This document shows, piece by piece, positions 51,416 through 56,703 of a stretch of 58,082 bases of DNA. The stretch's first letter is position 1. The number at the start of each line of letters is the position of its first letter. Where the stretch lies: contig DAISWO010000004.1 of the NCBI GenBank assembly GCA_036826295.1, positions 1-58,082 on the forward strand, in the 5' to 3' direction. Source of the DNA: DAISWO01 sp036826295. GTDB lineage: Bacteria > Patescibacteriota > Saccharimonadia > Saccharimonadales > JAGQNJ01. The notes below the pieces were generated by a model, which had not been told where the DNA came from, searched no databases, and worked only from the letters and a program-made list of their open reading frames with translations. The position numbers were made by a program, and so were the translations under genes.

Positions 51416-51444
51416 ATTATACCACTTATGTCAATAGGGTGCAA
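51416..51444 (-). promoter_or_regulatory. ABC exporter promoter
   Basis: On the minus strand TTGCAC (51444-51439), a 17-bp spacer and TATAAT (51421-51416). A divergent TATAAT (51463-51468, plus) serves the small membrane protein gene. The rest of 51247-51322 and 51380-51415 shows only leader sequence. Confidence 0.7.
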
Positions 51445-51499
51445 AATACCTAGCCGTCTTGGTATAATATTATTAGTATATAAACAGGAGATAATATAA

Positions 51500-51784
51500 A
51501 TGGTAAAAACAAAATCAAACAGTCCAGAGTTAGAGATTAAGGCAAAATTGAGCGGAGCTGATGACATAAAACAATGGTGTAAAGAAAAAGGCAAAAACTC
51601 AAACGCCTCAACGCACGGGACCAGTGGCGCGCTATACTTCGTAGGTTTTGTCGGGTCATTAGTCTATTGGATGCAAGCTGCTGTCGGTTTTGGCGCAGTT
51701 GTGACAGGGTTCTTGAAAGCTATGGTGTGGCCAGCGTACGTTGTCTATAAGTTGCTAGAGAGTTTCTACGGCGTAGTTATATAG
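51500..51784 (+). CDS. Small conserved-type membrane protein
   Basis: A 94-residue protein with a polar N-terminus (about 1-43) and two membrane helices (about 44-66 and 71-92; GALYFVGFVGSLVYWMQAA and FLKAMVWPAYVVYKLLESF). The pattern resembles a small membrane protein I recall as frequent in Saccharibacteria, without known function. An AGGAG SD 9 nt before the ATG and a TATAAT 32 nt upstream support the start. It is divergent from the ABC exporter. Confidence 0.72.
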   Translation: MVKTKSNSPELEIKAKLSGADDIKQWCKEKGKNSNASTHGTSGALYFVGFVGSLVYWMQAAVGFGAVVTGFLKAMVWPAYVVYKLLESFYGVVI

Positions 51785-51808
51785 ATTAATATTTAATTCT
51801 CAACTCAA

Positions 51809-51975
51809 ATTACTTTGGGTCGCCAAAGTAATACAAAACTCCTGGCTTTGCAAAATTTCTCTATACGATAAGTTGTTAATAGCTACAACAGCCTGTGGAA
51901 CTCGTCCGCCAGATGGTGGACTCAGACAGTCCTCGCGCCCCAGGGCGTCTACTTTTTACAACATCTACTCAGGAC
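51809..51975 (+). repeat. Structured dispersed repeat, copy 4
   Basis: Terminal hairpin ATTACTTTGG (51809-51818) / CCAAAGTAAT (51823-51832), block ACAAAACTCCTGG, then GATAAGTTGTTAATAGCTACAAC and the conserved GCCTGTGGAACTCGTCCGCC ... CAGACAGTCCTCG, as in copy 2. The right arm is altered (GCGCCCCAGGGCGTC replaces the usual CTGATAGTTGTAGC), so the core stem is partly broken and this copy looks degenerate. The stretch 51976-52064 shows nothing further. Confidence 0.82.
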
Positions 51976-52064
51976 CAATCAGAGGCCCAAGCCAAACAAA
52001 ATCCTAATCGGTTTTAGCGCTTTTTGGCCAGAAACAAACACGACATCTATACGGTAAACTACTA

Positions 52065-52093
52065 TTGACATATATTGGACTATGCCCTATAAT
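52065..52093 (+). promoter_or_regulatory. Consensus sigma70 promoter
   Basis: TTGACA (52065-52070), a 17-bp spacer and TATAAT (52088-52093): both hexamers are perfect. It drives the membrane protein/lipoprotein pair through a leader of about 180 nt. Confidence 0.88.
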
Positions 52094-52142
52094 GTCTTTT
52101 CACGGAGATAATTCTCTGGGAGCAAAATAGCATACAGTGACT

Positions 52143-52205
52143 ATGGCTCTCACCGAAACAGCATTGTCCCAAATCAAAGTACGCGTCCACATCTATTGTG
52201 CCTAG
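52143..52205 (+). CDS. 20-codon leader peptide ORF
   Basis: ATG at 52143 opens a 20-codon frame (MALTETALSQ..., ending VHIYCA) that stops at TAG 52203-52205. The stop codon overlaps the first bases of the anti-SD arm AGCGCCTC (52204-52211). It lies wholly within the leader of the following membrane protein gene. No clear SD precedes it, so initiation is uncertain, and an in-frame GTG lies two codons upstream. Confidence 0.42.
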   Translation: MALTETALSQIKVRVHIYCA

Positions 52206-52274
52206 CGCCTCTACCTTGACTAAGCAATTCGCGCACTAAGGCGGTTTACTTAATCAAGCGTCAAAGGAGGCGCT
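52204..52274 (+). promoter_or_regulatory. SD-sequestering leader stem
   Basis: AGCGCCTC (52204-52211) is perfectly complementary to GAGGCGCT (52267-52274), which contains most of the SD AAAGGAGG (52263-52270) of the gene starting at 52282. A ribosome at the leader-ORF stop would cover the first arm and free the SD. Confidence 0.6.
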
Positions 52275-52281
52275 ATTTAAT

Positions 52282-52866
52282 ATGTTTTTAAGAAAAACAT
52301 TAGAGCAAAAACTAAAGGTCAGAGATGACGAGGTAAAGCTGCCAGATTCAGTTTCTGGGAGTATTTTTAGAGGATCTTACTTTGGACCCTCTACAATAAC
52401 AAAAATCGAAAACACAACTAACTATAGCCCCCGAACAAAGGATGCATATCCATACCAAAGGAAAGTTACAAAGACGTATTCTGATGGTTCGAAGGTCTTT
52501 AGAGGTAACCATTACGATGATCCAGTGTATTCAGAAAGACTCAATTTTGACGATCTATTGGTTGCTAATAGTGAAAGAGGTTTACGCAGAGCAACAAGAG
52601 TCGAGCGAATAGCTCGAAGGATAAAAACAGTGGCTTTGGGTATTGGTGCAGTTGCGATGGTAGGTTTACTTACTATTGGAGCATTAAGCGATTCGTCGCC
52701 AGAACAAATCGACGAAGTTCCAACATGCGACACAGTGGCCGGTAACGGTGAGTCTTTGCTGAGTATCTCAGCGGATCAGATAGATCCTGCCGAACAACTC
52801 GGCCAGACTGTCTGTTCGGTAAATGACGAGAATTATCTTGTCATTATGCCGACAGAACCTCAATAA
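52282..52866 (+). CDS. Single-pass membrane protein of unknown function
   Basis: A 194-residue protein: polar cytoplasmic N-domain (about 1-110, rich in Tyr, Arg, Lys and Ser), one membrane helix (about 116-135, TVALGIGAVAMVGLLTIGAL) and an acidic C-terminal domain of about 60 residues with two cysteines (CDTVAG, QTVCSV), expected outside the cell. Not recognised. It shares an AAAGGAGGCG SD block with the following lipoprotein gene, suggesting the two are regulated alike. It is the first gene of the heavily regulated 52-57.6 kb region. Confidence 0.65.
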   Translation: MFLRKTLEQKLKVRDDEVKLPDSVSGSIFRGSYFGPSTITKIENTTNYSPRTKDAYPYQRKVTKTYSDGSKVFRGNHYDDPVYSERLNFDDLLVANSERGLRRATRVERIARRIKTVALGIGAVAMVGLLTIGALSDSSPEQIDEVPTCDTVAGNGESLLSISADQIDPAEQLGQTVCSVNDENYLVIMPTEPQ

Positions 52867-52893
52867 ACAATAACTAACTAAATAAATAACAAA

Positions 52894-52909
52894 ACGCCAA
52901 AGGAGGCGT
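52894..52909 (+). promoter_or_regulatory. SD hairpin of the lipoprotein gene
   Basis: ACGCC (52894-52898) and GGCGT (52905-52909) form a 5-bp stem with the SD core AAAGGA in the loop. The block CAAAGGAGGCG is identical to that before the preceding gene. Confidence 0.5.
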
Positions 52910-52917
52910 AAATTAAC

Positions 52918-53484
52918 ATGGAAAAATTTAAATCAAGAAGAAGAGTAACAAAAGCAATGATACTAACATTAGGCCTAGCATTGAGTGCTTGTTCATCTGA
53001 TTTTGTAGCGGATACAGGAGATACTACAGCTAGGGATATGTTTACGTCATTTGACGTTGAAGTAATCAGACCAGGACAAAGCGCATTTAGTGGTATAGCT
53101 ACTGATAGTGGAGAGTATTCTAATATTGAAGAAGATATCGAATTATCTGAGCGTCAATATGCTGCCAGTTGGGATGATGCTGGCGCGCCAGAGATAGGGC
53201 AATTACCTATTCGGGTTGACGCACATCAAGCATTTAACAATGAAGGTAAAGCTGGTTTTAGTAATGATGTAGCTTGCGACAGTTTGCCAGTAGATTTAGA
53301 GGGTCTAGATCCATCGGATGTATATATCGGAGCAGTTGCTTTTAGTAATTCAGATGACGATCGAGTACTAATTAGTTGGCCACGATCTGATGGTGTCCCG
53401 TCTGACCACATACTTATGTGTATGGATGACGGACATGAACCTACAGCTGGAGTTTTGCTTGTAATATCCGATCAGCAAAGATAG
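52918..53484 (+). CDS. Putative lipoprotein
   Basis: A 188-residue exported protein. The N-terminus is basic (KFKSRRRVTK), then hydrophobic (AMILTLGLALSAC), and ends in a lipobox LSAC with the lipidated cysteine at about 25. The mature part is acidic, with a possible disulfide pair (CDSLPV about 119 and CMDD about 167). No known domain is recognised. It follows the membrane protein gene by 51 nt, without a new promoter. Confidence 0.7.
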   Translation: MEKFKSRRRVTKAMILTLGLALSACSSDFVADTGDTTARDMFTSFDVEVIRPGQSAFSGIATDSGEYSNIEEDIELSERQYAASWDDAGAPEIGQLPIRVDAHQAFNNEGKAGFSNDVACDSLPVDLEGLDPSDVYIGAVAFSNSDDDRVLISWPRSDGVPSDHILMCMDDGHEPTAGVLLVISDQQR

Positions 53485-53527
53485 TCTATTACCTAGATTC
53501 GATAAGTAATGCATATGCGTAAGGACA

Positions 53528-53557
53528 TTGACTTATATTATCAAATTATAGTATAAT
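53528..53557 (+). promoter_or_regulatory. Promoter of the 158-residue orphan
   Basis: TTGACT (53528-53533), 18-bp spacer, TATAAT (53552-53557), ATG at 53565, 7 nt after the -10: a leaderless arrangement. Confidence 0.78.
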
Positions 53558-53564
53558 AAGCTTT

Positions 53565-54041
53565 ATGAGAAGACTTGATGAAATTACAATGCAACCTTTG
53601 CTAACTATGGCAATGGACGAAGAATTTTATGCACCTGCTGACCCAGAATTTCGAGTCCATTCTTTGGCCGGTTTAATGGTGGCAACGTATTTGAAAGGTG
53701 TCCAAACACCGCCTGAAGATTATGAGACAAGACGAATAGGCAGAAGCACAGGCGTCAGAGCGTTTAGGTATTCGCCTTCTTGGGCAAATGTTGAGGCTAC
53801 GGCGTTAGCACAAGTAGACCCTAGAATTGAGGGGCTAAATTTCTTGACAGGGCTATGTTTGCGTTCAGAAGGTAGCATTATACCGAATTTAGACGTCGTA
53901 TATAATATTGGAACATCAGTGATTCAATGGGGGGAGCACAATCCGATGCCGTTGGATGATCGCCCGTCTGCACTCGAGGTAAAAGAATTGCTCGGTGAAG
54001 ATGCACAAAAGTTCTTCGAAAATGCTGATCCGTTAGAATAG
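53565..54041 (+). CDS. Orphan protein of 158 residues
   Basis: Not recognised. A soluble, acidic, mostly helical protein (LAGLMVATYLKGV; EATALAQVDPRIEGLNFLTGLCL) without signal or membrane segments. It has its own near-consensus promoter and a leaderless start. It ends 55 nt before the start of the SAM riboswitch transcript. Confidence 0.55.
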   Translation: MRRLDEITMQPLLTMAMDEEFYAPADPEFRVHSLAGLMVATYLKGVQTPPEDYETRRIGRSTGVRAFRYSPSWANVEATALAQVDPRIEGLNFLTGLCLRSEGSIIPNLDVVYNIGTSVIQWGEHNPMPLDDRPSALEVKELLGEDAQKFFENADPLE

Positions 54042-54084
54042 ATCTTAGGTTTACCGGCTGTTAGTGAAAGTATTTATTATTTGG

Positions 54085-54090
54085 TATAAT
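54085..54090 (+). promoter_or_regulatory. -10 box of the SAM-riboswitch transcript
   Basis: TATAAT (54085-54090), about 23 nt before the riboswitch P1 stem. TTAGTG at 18 bp is a weak -35 candidate. Confidence 0.6.
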
Positions 54091-54111
54091 GTGGTTACTT
54101 AACAACTAATA

Positions 54112-54217
54112 TTGCGAGTGCGGAGAAGGGATCGAGCCCGATGATACCGCCGGCAACCGAGCTAGATTTAGCCACGGTGCCAATTCTCGCCCTTTTGAAA
54201 GGGGGACAGATATGATG
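54112..54217 (+). ncRNA. SAM riboswitch (SAM-I/SAM-IV clan)
   Basis: The aptamer core is recognisable: GCGG ... AGGGATCGAGCCCGATGA ... CCGCCGGCAACC ... GGTGCCAATTC. Closing stem GCGAG (54114-54118) / CTCGC (54186-54190); P2 GCGG / CCGC; P3 GGCAACC / GGTGCC with an inner GCTA-gatt-TAGC hairpin; then CCCTTT / AAAGGG. The layout, with GAGTGC at the start and a further hairpin after P1, is closer to SAM-IV or SAM-I/IV than to classical SAM-I. It binds S-adenosylmethionine, and with the following terminator should switch the next genes off when SAM is high. Confidence 0.85.
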
Positions 54218-54235
54218 CACAAAACTATTTGATAG

Positions 54236-54258
54236 CCAGCATATTCTGCTGGTTTTTT
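54236..54258 (+). terminator. Riboswitch expression-platform terminator
   Basis: CCAGCA (54236-54241), loop TATTC, TGCTGG (54247-54252) and six T. It lies 18 nt after the SAM aptamer and before the first gene, so it acts as a conditional terminator. Confidence 0.85.
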
Positions 54259-54291
54259 AGTATCAATAAATTTAGCTAAGGAGCATAAAAG

Positions 54292-54534
54292 ATGAGTGAA
54301 GAAGAATATCCGATAACACCGGACCATATAGAGACACCATTGGACCCAGAGGTTCAAGAAACTCTAGCGCAAAAATACGACCGTTTTACTGATAGATTTC
54401 AGAGTTTGACTGACGAGGAGCTAATCCAGACTCGTGAAAAAGATCGTGGTAATCCAGGCTGGGTTAGTACCCGTGGAGCATTCGTGGTAGCGCTTCGTGA
54501 CGAATATCGGCGTCGCAATCTTTCAAGTTACTAA
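54292..54534 (+). CDS. 80-residue orphan under SAM riboswitch control
   Basis: A small, very acidic soluble protein, mostly helical in the centre (ETLAQKYDRFTDRFQSLTDEELIQTREK) and ending RDEYRRRNLSSY. Not recognised, and not similar to any SAM- or methionine-metabolism enzyme or transporter I know. An AAGGAG SD lies 10 nt before the ATG. It is the first gene after the SAM riboswitch and terminator and is followed 24 nt later by a second orphan. Confidence 0.65.
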   Translation: MSEEEYPITPDHIETPLDPEVQETLAQKYDRFTDRFQSLTDEELIQTREKDRGNPGWVSTRGAFVVALRDEYRRRNLSSY

Positions 54535-54558
54535 AAATTTAAAATAGGAGATTAAAAC

Positions 54559-55068
54559 ATGAGTGAATCAAAAAAATTAAGAATAGAGCAAATCGCAGAA
54601 GCCTTAGGTGCGGACAGCGCCATATACGTCGGGCATATTACGCCTGCAGAATTATTGACAGGATACGGTAGGGCGCGGATAGACGTTGCCAAGAGAGCTC
54701 GCGCAATTATTGAAAAACCGTTCGAAGAACAGACAGCATTAGAGAGAACGTTAACAAGATTGGTTGGGCTGGTTGATAGTCCTAGCGGTGGTCAAGAATT
54801 GCCTGATCGGCAAAAAGATGCAATCGCCAATCAAATAGGCAGAGTTACTGGCATTTACGAGCGTAGCGTTGCTGGGCAAGACCACGAAGTTACGATCAGC
54901 TCGTTATTTGACGCTTATTTCGATACTCAAGGGATACTTGCAGAAACAGACGCCAATCATTACTTGCGGGTGGCAGGTGACGATCATGCGATTGAAGTGG
55001 GTTTCGACTTTGACAGAGCTTGGGAACTCTACGAACAGTCTCTAGCGAGGGCTGAACAGCGATACTAA
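54559..55068 (+). CDS. 169-residue orphan, second gene of the SAM-riboswitch operon
   Basis: A soluble helical protein of unknown function. The N-terminal part (IEQIAEALGADSAIYVGHITPAELLTGYGRARIDVAKRARAII, about 9-51) could hold a small helical bundle. The C-terminus (ATG-free, LRVAGDDHAIEVGFDFDRAWELYEQSLARAEQRY) mixes strand and helix. No methyltransferase motif is seen. It has a good SD (AGGAG) and the same codon style as its neighbours. A new promoter follows at 55140. Confidence 0.62.
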   Translation: MSESKKLRIEQIAEALGADSAIYVGHITPAELLTGYGRARIDVAKRARAIIEKPFEEQTALERTLTRLVGLVDSPSGGQELPDRQKDAIANQIGRVTGIYERSVAGQDHEVTISSLFDAYFDTQGILAETDANHYLRVAGDDHAIEVGFDFDRAWELYEQSLARAEQRY

Positions 55069-55139
55069 AAAACCTAATTGATACTGGCGACATAACTATC
55101 TGTCCTTTAAAGATATTGACAGTCGATCAAAACCATTGT

Positions 55140-55168
55140 TTGACATAGATTAACTAATATGTTATATT
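55140..55168 (+). promoter_or_regulatory. Promoter of the PheS-like ligase operon
   Basis: TTGACA (55140-55145), 17-bp spacer, TATATT (55163-55168). The leader ORF's ATG is 10 nt after the -10. A second TTGACA lies about 24 bp upstream without a matching -10. Confidence 0.8.
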
Positions 55169-55177
55169 GGGCTAGTT

Positions 55178-55246
55178 ATGATAATGCGTAGTAAACAATC
55201 AGCTATATCATTTATGCAGCCCAGGAGTGATTCTCGGCTGGTTTAA
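55178..55246 (+). CDS. 22-codon leader peptide ORF of the PheS-like operon
   Basis: ATG 55178 opens a 22-codon frame (MIMRSKQSAISFMQPRSD..., ending SRLV) that stops at TAA 55244-55246. Its last third spans the 5' arm of a 15-bp stem and a strand that can pair with a terminator arm. The start fits the leaderless pattern, with the transcription start predicted only a few bases upstream. Three methionine codons and one phenylalanine codon are present. The arrangement is that of an attenuator peptide. Confidence 0.55.
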   Translation: MIMRSKQSAISFMQPRSDSRLV

Positions 55247-55301
55247 GTATTGCTAAAAAATAATAACCGCCTTAGGGGAATCACTCCTGGGCGGTTTTTT
55301 T
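55219..55301 (+). terminator. Attenuator with alternative hairpins
   Basis: Long stem: GCCCAGGAGTGATTC (55219-55233) with GAATCACTCCTGGGC (55278-55292), 15 perfect bp. GGCTGGTT (55236-55243) / AACCGCC (55265-55271) can nest inside it. Alternative: AACCGCC (55265-55271) with GGCGGTT (55290-55296) running into seven T (55295-55301). The two folds share the 3' strand and exclude each other. The long stem is also followed by the T run after two G, so which state reads through is unclear. Confidence 0.68.
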
Positions 55302-55333
55302 GTGCTTTGAAATATTTTAAATAGGAGAAAATC

Positions 55334-55567
55334 ATGAGCGAAATAAATGGAGATAGAGTTAGAAATATGTGGATTAGTGAGGGGGGTGAAGGTAGAGTAG
55401 CGGATCCTACGGAAATGGGTAGACAGCTAGGTCGTGCGGCGCTTGACGCCAGTGACGAGCCTACCCCCGAGACAACAGCAATGGACGCGATACCGCAAAA
55501 TCCGCTAGTCAATAGTCAGAGATCAATGGACGAGATGGTGCCTAGGAGTTGGGACTGGTGGAAATAA
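55334..55567 (+). CDS. 77-residue orphan coupled to the PheS-like ligase
   Basis: A small acidic protein, probably largely disordered, with Gly-, Pro- and Met-containing stretches and an unusual aromatic C-terminus (SWDWWK). Not recognised. AGGAG lies 9 nt before the ATG. The stop is 1 nt before the ligase ATG, so the two are translationally coupled. Size, disorder and coupling to an aminoacyl-tRNA-synthetase-like enzyme make it a candidate substrate or partner of that enzyme, which is inference only. Confidence 0.65.
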   Translation: MSEINGDRVRNMWISEGGEGRVADPTEMGRQLGRAALDASDEPTPETTAMDAIPQNPLVNSQRSMDEMVPRSWDWWK

Positions 55568-55568
55568 A

Positions 55569-56690
55569 ATGAAAATGTACATAGAACCAATCGACAAAGA
55601 GGTACTAGAACGGTATTTGGCAATACCGGATTTAACAGAGTCAAAAGAGCCACATGCGGTAAAATTGTTGTACCAAAAAATTGAAGACTATATTCGAATA
55701 AGTCACCCTGATAGTCAGATTATGGTATATCGGGGTAGCCCAATAGTTAGCGTCGAGGACAACTACGATAATCTTCTGATAGATAAGGATAATATCAGCC
55801 GTTCGTCTACCTACACGCATTATGTGGATGAGAAACGCATACTGCTAACACATGATACGGCGCACATCCCTGGGATATTACGAGATTTGGCTAAAAAGAC
55901 TGACTGGGATGACGTGGTGATTCTGACGCCTGCAGTTGTCTATCGTCGGGACGTGACTGATAAAAAACACTTGTCGGCCATTCAGATGCTAGGGATTTGG
56001 CGCGTGTGTAAAAACAAACTAATTGTGAGGAAGGATTTGAAAGACGTAGTGGAGGGGATAGCAAAGGTGGCTGCACCAGGGTGGAAACTTCGGATTGTTG
56101 ACATGCCCCATCCCTACACAACAGAGGGGATGGAAGTCAACGCTGTCAAAGGCGAACGCGATATCGAGATAATGGAATGCGGGCTGATTAACCCTAAGAT
56201 TCTGGAGAATGCTGGCCTTGATCCGACAATATATTCGGGTTGGGCATCGGGGATGGGGTTGGATAGGCTAGTCATGACATTAAAGGCCATACCTGACATT
56301 CGCTATCTCAGGTCCCCGAATCCAAAGATCGCAGCTCAGATGATAGACCTAGAGCCATACCGAGAGGTTTCAAACCAACCAGCAATTCAACGCGACATGT
56401 CCTATAGCGTACCTAACAGCTACGTAGAGGAAGACATAAATGAATACATTCGCAATGCGCTTGGCGATGAAGTAGATGTGCTGGAAAGCGTAGAGGTGTT
56501 GAGCGAAACTACATGTGCGGATTTGCCCGAGGTGGCAAAAGAAAAACTCGGGATCAAAAATGGACAAAAAAATGTGCTAGTAAGAGTTACGCTCAGGCAT
56601 TTAGAAAAAACTTTAACTAAAGGCGATGCTAATCGACTATATGATCGAATTTACGAAAAAGTTAATCATGGTAGCGGTGGCTATAGCTAG
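55569..56690 (+). CDS. PheS-like class II ligase fused to an FDX-ACB domain
   Basis: A 373-residue paralogue of the PheRS alpha catalytic core (about 20-270) with a C-terminal ferredoxin-fold anticodon-binding domain (about 280-370), as in single-chain mitochondrial PheRS. Motif 2 (VVYRRDVTDKKHLSAIQMLG, about 117-136) and motif 3 (GMGLDRLVM, about 227-235) are clear, so ATP binding is likely. The amino-acid pocket is changed: FHQxEG is AIQMLG, and the two phenylalanines of GFAFG that contact substrate phenylalanine are W and S (SGWASGMG). The natural substrate is probably not phenylalanine. Annotators have used 'PheS-related mystery ligase' for some such paralogues (from memory). Confidence 0.82.
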   Translation: MKMYIEPIDKEVLERYLAIPDLTESKEPHAVKLLYQKIEDYIRISHPDSQIMVYRGSPIVSVEDNYDNLLIDKDNISRSSTYTHYVDEKRILLTHDTAHIPGILRDLAKKTDWDDVVILTPAVVYRRDVTDKKHLSAIQMLGIWRVCKNKLIVRKDLKDVVEGIAKVAAPGWKLRIVDMPHPYTTEGMEVNAVKGERDIEIMECGLINPKILENAGLDPTIYSGWASGMGLDRLVMTLKAIPDIRYLRSPNPKIAAQMIDLEPYREVSNQPAIQRDMSYSVPNSYVEEDINEYIRNALGDEVDVLESVEVLSETTCADLPEVAKEKLGIKNGQKNVLVRVTLRHLEKTLTKGDANRLYDRIYEKVNHGSGGYS

Positions 56691-56703
56691 AAAATCACTG
56701 GTA

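Noticed and set aside
52092..52130. 12-codon ORF beginning ATGTCTTTTCAC
   Set aside because: Its ATG overlaps the -10 box of the consensus promoter, so it would not be in the transcript.
55219..55301. PheS-like operon leader as a T-box riboswitch
   Set aside because: No T-box sequence (AGGGUGGNACCGCG-like) or specifier stem is visible; the leader-ORF with alternative hairpins explains it better.
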